From assembly GCA_003497135.1 (NCBI GenBank), contig DNKR01000050.1:575-10514 (forward strand): a stretch of 9,940 nt of DNA. Direction: 5' to 3'. Both the position numbers and the translations under genes were made by a program. The notes under the pieces are model-generated. The model did not search any database. It worked only from the letters and a program-made list of their open reading frames with translations, and was not told where the DNA came from. Position 1 is the stretch's first letter. Each line of letters begins with the position of its first letter. The stretch is from Candidatus Uhrbacteria bacterium. GTDB taxonomy: Bacteria; Patescibacteriota; Patescibacteriia; UBA9934; UBA9568. Shown here one piece after another: positions 1 through 7,289 of this stretch.

Positions 1-461
1 TTCCATCATCGCAATCCTCGCCTCCTATTTTGGCGTCCCATGCCCTGTCGCTGTTTCCGCACACTGCGCGGATTGAACTTGACCCTTCGTTCAAGCACGA
101 GTCCGAACACCCGTCCCCGCTTTTTGGAACACATGCGTTATCAATAACAACGGGCGGACAGTCAGCATTAACCGCACATGCTGTAACGCGGTCAGAACAC
201 AGTCCTTCGTTGCAAATCCCTGATTGGACAGCGCAATCAGAATCTCTTACGCATGCTTTTCCATCAGCGCAAACTCCGCCATTGTCGCATTCCTCAACAA
301 GGCCTCCTAGCGATACTGCCAAGCCGTTTGAATAATTATCTATGTTACCGTTCCCGCAAAGACCGGCAGGGTCAGATGCGATTGAAGCAAAGCCCTCGTA
401 CAAACAAGAGCGTGAACATCCGTCGCTGTTGTTTATGTTTCCATCATCGCAATCCTCGCCT
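1..461. repeat. Identical 23-nt direct repeat within the DUF4215 coding region
   Basis: Positions 1-23 and 439-461 are identical and both encode the GEDCDDG core of a DUF4215-type repeat. The first copy touches the window edge and may be longer. Sequence around both copies is similar but diverged. Codon-level identity points to recent repeat duplication or gene conversion inside the giant gene. Confidence 0.85.
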
Positions 462-3400
462 GTTTCAAGAACTCTGTTTCCGCAAACAGCGCGCGTTGGC
501 AATGAGCCCTTTTTAACGCACGACTCTGTACAGCCAAGCGCGAGATCGTTGTTTGTATCAATAAGATCGCTTAACAAATCGCCTTGGCTTGATGATGCGT
601 TAATGTATGTTGCAAGAACAGCATTGTTTGGATCGCGATCAGGATCATCGATTATTGTCCAATCATAATTTTCATCCGCTCCCTGCAATCTTTGCCCTTC
701 AACAGAACATTCATCAGGCGGACCGAATGGAATCGCATTAAACACGGTGCGGGAACCAATAACAGAAAGCGTTACGCTCTCAGGTTCAACATCAATACTG
801 TCTATTCTGCAAGGCGTGCCGTCTTGGCGGGTTTTGAAAACCCAAGAAAAACTGTTTTGGAAATTTGTTCCATCAAGCGCAACAGAGCTGGGCGACATTA
901 CGCGATTAAACACCTGTACGCGGTAATATTTGTTAGGAGAAAGTTTGCTGTTGTCTGCAAAATTAATATTGAAAGTTATTGGAGCGTTGTCAACTTCAGA
1001 ATATGATACCGAGTAAGGAATCCCTACCGGCGTAAATGAAAGGCACAGCTCGTTAAGGCACTCGGACAAAACAATATTTCCGCTTGTTTCAACAGAACTT
1101 TCGTTCATTTTTATATTAAACTCTCCGCCAATAGCCGCGTTAACGCACGCACTGCCGCAGTTAGGCCAATAATTCGTAACTCTTGGTTTTTTAAATACAA
1201 CTGAAATTTCAGAGATTCCTTTTTTGCCGGATTTTGTTTCTGTTGCTTCTGCGTCTTGCGGTGTGTCAGAATCAATTGTCTCGTAAATCGCCTGCGCCTG
1301 AGCCGCAGATGCTACTGTAGAATCTTTAACAACAACAATCCTGTCAGGCGGCTGAACATACGGAACCGCGCGCCAGTCCCAATCAAACCTGTCCGGATTT
1401 AACAACACGCAAAAATTCGGCGAAACAGGTACAGCATCTAAATCCTGAACGCCTGTAATCGGCTCAACTGCGGAATACTGTTCATCAATCAAAGCTTTTG
1501 CAGGAACAACCATTACGCTGTCAACATCGCATTCTTTATCGCTTGTTTTGAATGTCCAGCTTATTTGTTCCTTTAAAGGAACGCCGGTGATGCTGGTTGC
1601 TCCAACCGCTATTGTTACCTGATACCACTTTTGCGATTCAAGAATATTTTGCGGCTTGAAAACGAAAATTGTTCTTTCTGTTCCAGTGCTTGGGTCAGTG
1701 TATGTGACGACAAATCTTGCTCCTGGTAAGCGAACGATCGGGTCAGAAAGGGTTTCACACGGTCTATTTGCGTCAGCGCCGGTACACATGCGAACTGTAA
1801 TGTTTGAAGCAAGCGTGTTTTCGTTCATTGCCCTGTCAAACCAGCCGGAAACAATTGCGTTTCTGCAAATTGATTCGCCGTCGCGCGAAGAAATAGGGCT
1901 TGGGCTTTTTATTTCTGTTGTGCAAGCGCTTATCAGTTTTGGATAATCAGGCAGATTGCCGGTGCTGAAATCCCATTGAAAATGCGACACTGGCGTGCTC
2001 TCTTGGCAGGCAAGCGCGGACGCTGCGCAAATTCCGGAAGAACAGCAAACAGTATTGTTTGTGCAAACCTCGCTGTCATCATTGCAATTTACAACTTGAA
2101 AATTTACAGGGTTGCTTTGTTTGCCTTCTGTTTCAACAAAAACACGGCCTGTAACCGCATCTATATGAACAGCCGCTTTAATGAGCGTGTCTGTCCATTC
2201 CAATATAGGCGATGGCACCAGTCTTCCGGAAAAAATAACGCTTGATTCCGCTCCGCCATTGCCAAAACGCTCGCCGGCAAACACAACCGGCGAATAGCCG
2301 ACCGGCCCGCTTGTAGGGTTTATTGAACACAAACCCGGCCCGGCAACAGAATCATTTATTGTGAAATTAAGCTTATTTGTTTGCGCGTTGTCGCCTGCGC
2401 GCGCAATGTAAACAGAATAATCGTCGTTTTTAATAATCGGAGTATTGTTTTGATATTCCGCCGGAACTTTTATTGTAACGGAATTTTCATGCCAGTAGTC
2501 CTGCGTGCACTGATCCGGAAAATTCGCATCGCCAAGAGCTTTGTCGCCTGTTTCTTTGTTTTCAAAAAACACAGTTCCTGGGCGCGACCCGAGCAAGCTC
2601 CCGATGATAGTAATATACTCGCCGACAGGTCCTAGAGCCGGCTCAATTGATGTTATTTCAGGCGTTACGCCAAGAGAAACATCTTTTATTGCAAACTTGA
2701 TTTTATTTGATGTTGCTCCGCCATCTGCAACAACAGCAACATCGTACACGCCTGCTTTTGCGTTTGGTACAATACCCCTGATCTGCGAATTGTTCCAAGA
2801 ATTGTACCCTGCTGCGCGTATTTGCCCAAACCACATTACTCCGCCTGCTTGCGCGCTTCCAAAACCAAAACCTGTTGCTGTTGTTTCCGTACCCGGCTTT
2901 CCGGAATTCGGGGAAAGCGCGCACAAGCCAGGCCGTTTAACATCGTTCACATCAAAATCAGGAATCATGTTCCCGCGCAAAAGATCATTGGTTGAATCAA
3001 AAAGTCCGTCTTTTGTTAATACTACAAGCGGGCCGTCAACAGCGCCATCCGGAACCTTGACTATTATCTGGCTGTTTTGCCATGCGAATTCGCAATCAGC
3101 CAGCTGTGCCTCTATTTGCTCTACGGCTCCAATAAACAAAACTTTGCCTTTTGATGTTCCAAAATTTCTGCCGGAAATAGTTATGTAATTGCCAAACGCG
3201 CCATTGCCGGGATTCACTCCAGTAATTTCAGGGTAGCTAACGCACACGCCATTCTCGCATAACCCGCCAGCGCACTGCCCGCCTTCTGTACAGCTTTCGT
3301 CTTTGCATGCTCCGCAGTATTCTGCTGAATTTGGATCGCCTCCGCAATTTAATCCTGTTTCTCCAAAATTTATTTCATTGTCAAAACAATGCAGAGGCCT

Positions 3401-4495
3401 TACAACAACCTGCACAGACGATTTATCGGAAGTATTTGAATCAATATCCTCTGCCTGCGCGGCAAGCGTGTGCGTTGAGCCGGTCGCAAGGCCCGCAGTA
3501 TCCCATTCAAACGCGGCTGTCCATTCTTTTGGAGTTTGAAGCAATGGCGGCACGGCTGTGCTTAATATTCTGTCATTTACAAAAAACGAAACAGCTCCGA
3601 CTCCGGAGTTGTCTGTCGCGCGCGCGCTAACAATAGAAACTGAATTTACCGGAACAATAGCCCAGTTTGACGGATCGGTTATTCTTACTGTCGGTTTTTC
3701 AGTGTCCACTAAAGATCCTGTTGTAAAAATGTAATTGCAAGGCGGAGCAAAACCATTGCAAGAAATAAACTTCCCATCAATGCTCTTTAAACTGCTTCCG
3801 ATTTGGATTTTGTATTCTGTTTGTTCGGCTAAACAAAATTTATCTTCGTTTGGCGAAGGGCAAGGAGTGTTAGAAACGAATTTTACCTCGTTTCCAAAAA
3901 TTTTGTATTGCATCGTCTCTGAAACTTTTGTTCCGGTCGGATAAATTTTAATCTGATGTATTGATTCCGGATCAACAGGCCTGTTAAAGCTTAATTTTAC
4001 TTCTATGTTGCGTATTGATTGCTGTCCTTGCGGAGTTGCTCCTGTAACAATAAACGAATCAGCAAACGGATCTGTTCCAAGCCCGCCAGGCGGGCCCAAA
4101 TCGCTCTCGGTAATAATTTCGCTCCCTGTCGCCCTAAGAAGCGAGCTTAATACAAACTGCGTTATTGCAAACGAAAACATTATAATCAAAAGCCCTATAA
4201 GCGCGTTTATTAAAACCTTTTTTGCTTTGCCGACCTTTTCGTCGTTTCCGCCTGCTGTCATCCAAAGAAATCCGCCGTAAACAACAAGAACAACAGCTAT
4301 AATTCCAAGCATGCTTAGCGCTATGCGGATAATTTTCGCGATTGAGACGCGAATGTCTGTTTCTGGAAGTCCTGCGGCTTGCGCAAAAGAAGGATCAATT
4401 CCCACTTGAGCTAAAACAGGAACAGCAAACAAAACTCCCATGCCGCAAAACGCGAGCACTGCTCCAAGCAAAAACTTGTTTCGGTTTGCTTTCAT
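1..4495 (-). CDS. Giant surface protein: pilin-like membrane head, Ig/IPT domains, DUF4215 cysteine-rich repeats (3' end outside window)
   Basis: The frame is open from the ATG at 4495-4493 to the left edge, 1498 codons with no stop, so the C-terminus is missing. Residues 1-30 form a signal-like segment ending VLAQ. Hydrophobic helices follow at about 53-78 and 95-118, separated by a polar lysine-rich loop (GGNDEKVGKAKK), as in VirB2/TrbC-type and CPR T4SS-pilin domains; this topology would place the rest outside the cell. Downstream I see a Big_5/SbsA-like Ig domain (about 151-260), a Big_7-like Ig domain (264-363), a Cys cluster (370-419), four IPT/TIG domains (about 422-517, 521-610, 612-715, 721-803), two related Ig modules (849-1103 and 1104-1333), and DUF4215/Myxococcus-type repeats with CGN...CDDGN...DGCS..C signatures from 1338 on. 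It starts 9 nt after the stop of its paralogue, with no Shine-Dalgarno, so translational coupling is likely. Role inferred: adhesin or appendage component. Domain families are recognised by eye. Confidence 0.9.
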   Translation of the reverse strand, partial: MKANRNKFLLGAVLAFCGMGVLFAVPVLAQVGIDPSFAQAAGLPETDIRVSIAKIIRIALSMLGIIAVVLVVYGGFLWMTAGGNDEKVGKAKKVLINALIGLLIIMFSFAITQFVLSSLLRATGSEIITESDLGPPGGLGTDPFADSFIVTGATPQGQQSIRNIEVKLSFNRPVDPESIHQIKIYPTGTKVSETMQYKIFGNEVKFVSNTPCPSPNEDKFCLAEQTEYKIQIGSSLKSIDGKFISCNGFAPPCNYIFTTGSLVDTEKPTVRITDPSNWAIVPVNSVSIVSARATDNSGVGAVSFFVNDRILSTAVPPLLQTPKEWTAAFEWDTAGLATGSTHTLAAQAEDIDSNTSDKSSVQVVVRPLHCFDNEINFGETGLNCGGDPNSAEYCGACKDESCTEGGQCAGGLCENGVCVSYPEITGVNPGNGAFGNYITISGRNFGTSKGKVLFIGAVEQIEAQLADCEFAWQNSQIIVKVPDGAVDGPLVVLTKDGLFDSTNDLLRGNMIPDFDVNDVKRPGLCALSPNSGKPGTETTATGFGFGSAQAGGVMWFGQIRAAGYNSWNNSQIRGIVPNAKAGVYDVAVVADGGATSNKIKFAIKDVSLGVTPEITSIEPALGPVGEYITIIGSLLGSRPGTVFFENKETGDKALGDANFPDQCTQDYWHENSVTIKVPAEYQNNTPIIKNDDYSVYIARAGDNAQTNKLNFTINDSVAGPGLCSINPTSGPVGYSPVVFAGERFGNGGAESSVIFSGRLVPSPILEWTDTLIKAAVHIDAVTGRVFVETEGKQSNPVNFQVVNCNDDSEVCTNNTVCCSSGICAASALACQESTPVSHFQWDFSTGNLPDYPKLISACTTEIKSPSPISSRDGESICRNAIVSGWFDRAMNENTLASNITVRMCTGADANRPCETLSDPIVRLPGARFVVTYTDPSTGTERTIFVFKPQNILESQKWYQVTIAVGATSITGVPLKEQISWTFKTSDKECDVDSVMVVPAKALIDEQYSAVEPITGVQDLDAVPVSPNFCVLLNPDRFDWDWRAVPYVQPPDRIVVVKDSTVASAAQAQAIYETIDSDTPQDAEATETKSGKKGISEISVVFKKPRVTNYWPNCGSACVNAAIGGEFNIKMNESSVETSGNIVLSECLNELCLSFTPVGIPYSVSYSEVDNAPITFNINFADNSKLSPNKYYRVQVFNRVMSPSSVALDGTNFQNSFSWVFKTRQDGTPCRIDSIDVEPESVTLSVIGSRTVFNAIPFGPPDECSVEGQRLQGADENYDWTIIDDPDRDPNNAVLATYINASSSQGDLLSDLIDTNNDLALGCTESCVKKGSLPTRAVCGNRVLETGEDCDDGNINNSDGCSRSCLYEGFASIASDPAGLCGNGNIDNYSNGLAVSLGGLVEECDNGGVCADGKACVRDSDCAVQSGICNEGLCSDRVTACAVNADCPPVVIDNACVPKSGDGCSDSCLNEGSSSIRAVCGNSDRAWDAKIGGEDCDDG

Positions 4496-4504
4496 AGTAG
4501 CGGA

Positions 4505-6319
4505 TTAAATAGGTGCTGGCGGAAGAGCGCAAGCGGTTGCTGATGCTGTGCCGTTACAGCAGTACGGCTGTGTTTTAGACACGCCAGCGCAAGCGTCTCC
4601 GCCTGACGGATAAAAGCAATTCTGATACAAGCTTTCCAGCCCTGAATCAAACTGGCCCGCATAAGACGTGTCTTTTGCAAACAATCCGTGATTGATTTTT
4701 ATACGCGACCCGACTGGAATTTTATCGTTCTGTGATGTTGCTATGTCCTCGCCGCTTTGGTTTACATTCGCTGTTTGCGGCAAAAACCAGGACGGCGGAT
4801 CCTCTGGCGGATTTGAAAGCAAAGTAATGTTTTCTCCATTAACCGTTGACGAAGAAATTATTGAATAATCAACAAGCACGCCGTCTCTTTCGCTCTGAAA
4901 CAGCGCGTCAATTAATGCGTCATACGAAACTTTGCTTGTATTTGGGTCTGGCGTAATGGAACGAATCTCCGGCGCGTCAAGCACAATTTGACTGGTTGTT
5001 GTAAAAGACCAATTAAAATCGTCTTTTGCAGGAGCATTGCCGGGTCCGTCAGATCCGCCGTCTTTGTTTCCGTCAAACGAATTGCCTACAACATCAACAA
5101 CACCATCGTAAGGGAATGTTGCCTCGTTCGGGCTGTCAGCGCCTCCGGCAGGGGTTGCGGCTTTTATTTTACCGTCTATGTCGCTGTTTGCCGGAAGGCA
5201 AAATACTGATCTGCCGCACGAATTAGTCCCGCACATGTCGTCTGTAACAAATTCAATTGTTTTGTATCCATTGCTGATTTTGTATTCGCCGGTGATTGCT
5301 CCGCTTGAATCAAGAACAATGTTCGTGAACCCGCCTGTTGCAATGCGCTTGCCAGAAGCTGATGTTGGGTCAAGCGCTTCGTTGAAGTTCATTTGAACCA
5401 AAATATTACGAGCTACTGTTTGAGCATTGACCGGAATAACCGAAACAAGCTGCGGAGGAGTTAAATCAAGATAAGTTCCAACAGTAAAGTTCCAAAGATA
5501 CCCGCCTGAAATACTGCCGGTAAACAGCTTTGCGCCATCTGCTTTGTTTATGTTCGGCCCCAAAAACACGGAATAGTTTGTGTTTTCTTCAGCGCTTCCC
5601 AAAACAGGCGGGTCAAAAACGAAAGTTTTTGCGTCCCCTGTAAAACTAACCGTAACATTGTCGCTTGAAAGCGCCTCTGACTGTCCTTTTGCTGTTTTGT
5701 ATATTTTTACATTATCAGCGTTTAATTTTCCTCTGCTGTTTTCTATTGTTCCGGATACCAGAGACGGAATATTTATTTGTTCAAAAAAAGTAACAATTAT
5801 TTTTGTATTGCGCGCAACATCTTGCTGGCCTCGCGCTGGATAGTGGTCTTTTATTGTGCGCGACAGCGCGCCGGAATACAGTTCTACATTTCCGCGATCT
5901 GTTTTGATTATCTGATCCCCATCGCCTGTCAGCGCACCTGTCAGCGCCCTAAGAATAAAAGTTGTTATTGCAAACGCGGAAACAATTATCAAAAGCCCTA
6001 TTGCTGCGTTTTTTAAAATTTTCTGCGCTTTTGCGACTTTTTCATCGCTTCCGCCGGAAGTCATCCAAAGATAGCCTGCGTAAACAATCAGCACGAACGC
6101 TATTATTCCCAGCACGCTGAAAAATACTTGCAGTATTCTGCCGATAATAATCGCAATATCTGTTTGCGCTCCAAACCCGGCGCCTGTTCCAACGCTTTCA
6201 AGCGCTGTTTGCGCTGCCGCTGGATTTGCTTTTAAAGCAGACGCCAAAAACACAAACAACACTATAATAAATATAGCCCCTGTTTTTGGAATAATTCTGT
6301 TAAAACTATTTTTTTTCAT
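4505..6319 (-). CDS. Surface protein with T4SS-pilin-like membrane head and Ig-like (Big_5/SbsA) ectodomain
   Basis: This 604-residue protein is a shorter paralogue of the gene just downstream. Residues 1-36 are a signal-like segment (KK start, hydrophobic 14-29, AAAQ at 34-37). Membrane helices follow at about 55-85 and 103-126, joined by a loop with SGGSDEKVAKAQK. The shared core (I/L-V-Y-x-G-x-LWMT-x-GG-x-DEKV-x-KA) is the CPR T4SS-pilin/VirB2-like signature. The ectodomain contains Ig-like domains at about 157-283 and 285-443 (PxxGQQDVARN and VIPVNAQTVARN strand starts, typical of Big_5), then a less clear beta-rich region from 447 and a Cys-rich end (CFYPSGGDAC, PYCCNG) stopping at CALPPAPI. 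The stop is TAA at 4507-4505. A TATAAT box lies about 30 nt upstream of the start and no Shine-Dalgarno is visible. Predicted location: membrane-anchored, ectodomain outside. Whether the pilin-like head polymerises is unknown. Confidence 0.9.
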   Translation of the reverse strand: MKKNSFNRIIPKTGAIFIIVLFVFLASALKANPAAAQTALESVGTGAGFGAQTDIAIIIGRILQVFFSVLGIIAFVLIVYAGYLWMTSGGSDEKVAKAQKILKNAAIGLLIIVSAFAITTFILRALTGALTGDGDQIIKTDRGNVELYSGALSRTIKDHYPARGQQDVARNTKIIVTFFEQINIPSLVSGTIENSRGKLNADNVKIYKTAKGQSEALSSDNVTVSFTGDAKTFVFDPPVLGSAEENTNYSVFLGPNINKADGAKLFTGSISGGYLWNFTVGTYLDLTPPQLVSVIPVNAQTVARNILVQMNFNEALDPTSASGKRIATGGFTNIVLDSSGAITGEYKISNGYKTIEFVTDDMCGTNSCGRSVFCLPANSDIDGKIKAATPAGGADSPNEATFPYDGVVDVVGNSFDGNKDGGSDGPGNAPAKDDFNWSFTTTSQIVLDAPEIRSITPDPNTSKVSYDALIDALFQSERDGVLVDYSIISSSTVNGENITLLSNPPEDPPSWFLPQTANVNQSGEDIATSQNDKIPVGSRIKINHGLFAKDTSYAGQFDSGLESLYQNCFYPSGGDACAGVSKTQPYCCNGTASATACALPPAPI

Positions 6320-6347
6320 GCCAAAGCTTTATATAGCCTATGACATG

Positions 6348-6358
6348 GGTATTATACA
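6348..6358 (-). promoter_or_regulatory. Likely -10 region for the two surface-protein genes
   Basis: The minus strand carries TGTATAATACC, with a perfect TATAAT at 6356-6351. The same 11 nt occur at the rpsU promoter. The -35 position shows only an A/T-rich sequence, so the match rests on the -10 box. Transcription would start near 6344, leaving a leader of about 25 nt before the ATG at 6319. The second surface gene, 9 nt after the first, would be on the same transcript. Confidence 0.5.
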
Positions 6359-6378
6359 GCAAACTGAGCTAAAAAAAT

Positions 6379-6413
6379 AGAAGGGTGTGGAGAAGAGTGG
6401 GTGGAGAGAAGGG
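6379..6413. other. C-free, G-rich 35-nt tract
   Basis: The plus strand has no C here, about 20 G and several GGG or GG runs. It lies between the palindrome and the promoter of the surface-protein genes. Three GGG runs plus several GG pairs make G-quadruplex folding conceivable but not demonstrated. In a minus-strand transcript the tract would be a C/U-rich stretch. The rest of the 6320-6495 spacer holds only the promoter-like box and the palindrome. Confidence 0.5.
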
Positions 6414-6418
6414 CTTTT

Positions 6419-6495
6419 AGGTTTTAGCTTTTAGCTTAGTAGGTCTGATTACTGGTAATTCTACCTCCTAAGCTAACACCTAAAAGCTAAAACCT
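6419..6495. repeat. 77-nt imperfect palindrome immediately after yqeY
   Basis: The left arm (6419-6444) and right arm (6463-6495) pair over AGGTTTTAGCTTTTAG and then CTTAG(T/G)AGGT, the right arm having 7 extra nt in the middle. The 18-nt centre contains its own small palindrome, ATTAC-TG-GTAAT (6448-6459). The right arm ends at the base next to the yqeY stop codon. It could fold as a long A+T-rich hairpin ending yqeY transcription, or be a dispersed palindromic repeat. The TTTTAGC unit is itself repeated within each arm. Confidence 0.8.
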
Positions 6496-6939
6496 TTATA
6501 CCAACAGCTTCTCAACCGCTTTCTTAACTACCGTACCATCTGCTTTGCCTTTTAATACTCCCATAACCGACCCCATAACCTTGCCCATGTCTGATTTTGA
6601 TACTGAGCCCATTTTTGAAATCACATCAGCAACTATTTTTTCAACTTCTGATTCGTCCATCATCTTAGGCAGATAGCTGTCAATTATTTCAATTTCGCGC
6701 TCCGCAGAACCGGCCAAATCATCGCGCCCGCCTTGGCGGAACTGTTCAAGAGCTTCTTTAATCTGTTTTGTTTGCGATCGCAAAACAGCAATAATATCAT
6801 CATCAGTCAGATCCTTTCCTAATTCAATTCTTTTGTTCTTAAGCTGGGCTTTGACAACTCGCAATATGCTGACAATGTCTTGCGCTTTTTCTTTATATGC
6901 CTGCAAAAAATCTTTTTCAATTTTTTCAGCAATGTTCAT
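6496..6939 (-). CDS. yqeY: GatB/YqeY domain-containing protein
   Basis: The product is 147 residues, the usual length for stand-alone YqeY proteins, which resemble the C-terminal tail domain of GatB, the tRNA-dependent amidotransferase subunit. Typical family stretches are visible: an N-terminal helix region with DIVSILRVVKAQLKNK (22-37), the KQIKEALEQFRQGGRDDLA region (58-76), EIEIIDSYLPKMM (81-93), and the C-terminal MGKVMGSVMGVLKGKADG (117-134), which matches the family pattern of a glycine-rich helix hairpin. The exact biochemical role of YqeY is not settled; a link to tRNA or translation is inferred from the fold. It follows rpsU by 67 nt, an arrangement also known from Bacillus and other bacteria. 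The ATG at 6939-6937 is preceded by an A+T-rich stretch without Shine-Dalgarno. The stop TAA (6498-6496) abuts a large palindrome. Confidence 0.93.
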   Translation of the reverse strand: MNIAEKIEKDFLQAYKEKAQDIVSILRVVKAQLKNKRIELGKDLTDDDIIAVLRSQTKQIKEALEQFRQGGRDDLAGSAEREIEIIDSYLPKMMDESEVEKIVADVISKMGSVSKSDMGKVMGSVMGVLKGKADGTVVKKAVEKLLV

Positions 6940-6968
6940 ATTTATAAATCTAAATTATTAATTAAACG

Positions 6969-7002
6969 AAAAGGGACAGCAGATATTGTCCGCGCCCCTT
7001 TT
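6969..7002 (-). terminator. Possible terminator or attenuating hairpin after rpsU
   Basis: Four nt after the rpsU stop the minus strand reads AAAAGGGG, later GGACA, an 8-nt loop, then TGTCC and CTTTT. Either AAAAGGG pairs with CCCTTTT, or GGACA pairs with TGTCC and AAAAG with CTTTT leaving a bulge. The closing T run can double as the terminator tail. It may lower readthrough from the strong rpsU promoter into yqeY; I see no convincing separate yqeY promoter. Confidence 0.45.
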
Positions 7003-7006
7003 GCTA

Positions 7007-7252
7007 TTAACGCTTTTTTCCAAACGAATACTTGTCTTCAACAAGCTGGCCTGTTTTAATCAGCCAATCCCGCTTTGCAGAAACCTCTTTTGCGCGCAAA
7101 GCCCGCTCTTTTGCGGATGTTTTGGTTGTTTTTTTTGAATGGTATCTTACCTTTTTTGCTTCAAGAATAAGCCCGCTTTGCTGTGCACGCTTTGTAAACC
7201 TGCGCAGCATTGCTTCAAAGCTCTCACCCTTTTTTCTTTTTACATCTGTCAT
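7007..7252 (-). CDS. rpsU: Small ribosomal subunit protein bS21
   Basis: With the ATG at 7252-7250 the product has 81 residues. It is strongly basic and carries the bS21 core: a V-K-R-K-K-G-E-S-F-E start, then MLRRFTKRAQQSG (15-27) and LILEAKKVRYHSKK (28-41), followed by a charged helical tail (AKERALRAKEVSAKRDWLIKT). bS21 sits on the 30S platform near the 3' end of 16S rRNA and helps initiation on mRNA. The length is near E. coli bS21 (71) and above B. subtilis (57). In-frame upstream starts (TTG 7276, ATG 7273 and 7270) would overlap the end of hisS, but they lie upstream of or inside a consensus -10 box at 7262-7267. The ATG at 7252 is therefore the sensible start and implies an almost leaderless mRNA. 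The gene begins 10 nt after the hisS stop and precedes yqeY. Confidence 0.93.
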   Translation of the reverse strand: MTDVKRKKGESFEAMLRRFTKRAQQSGLILEAKKVRYHSKKTTKTSAKERALRAKEVSAKRDWLIKTGQLVEDKYSFGKKR

Positions 7253-7261
7253 AGTGGCGGT

Positions 7262-7289
7262 ATTATACATCATCAAGGCGCTCTGTCAA
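7262..7289 (-). promoter_or_regulatory. Consensus sigma-70-type promoter of rpsU
   Basis: On the minus strand TTGACA (7289-7284) and TATAAT (7267-7262) are separated by 16 nt; both boxes are perfect. The promoter overlaps the last hisS codons and its stop. Expected transcription start, 6-8 nt past the -10 box, falls 2-4 nt before the rpsU ATG at 7252, so the mRNA would be almost leaderless. Confidence 0.8.

Noticed and set aside
2541..3188. Plus-strand open frame of 215 codons
   Set aside because: It lies wholly opposite the giant surface gene, shows no recognisable domain, and the minus-strand frame has clear IPT domains over the same bases.
4505..4680. Possible split of one ancestral gene into the two surface genes by a nonsense mutation
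   Set aside because: The downstream gene has its own complete signal segment and pilin-like head, so this is tandem duplication and not a broken gene. Whether the shorter one lost a C-terminal part cannot be told.
7250..7276. Longer rpsU start (TTG at 7276 or ATGs at 7273 and 7270)
   Set aside because: These codons lie upstream of or within the -10 box of the rpsU promoter, and the residues they would add do not belong to the bS21 family start.
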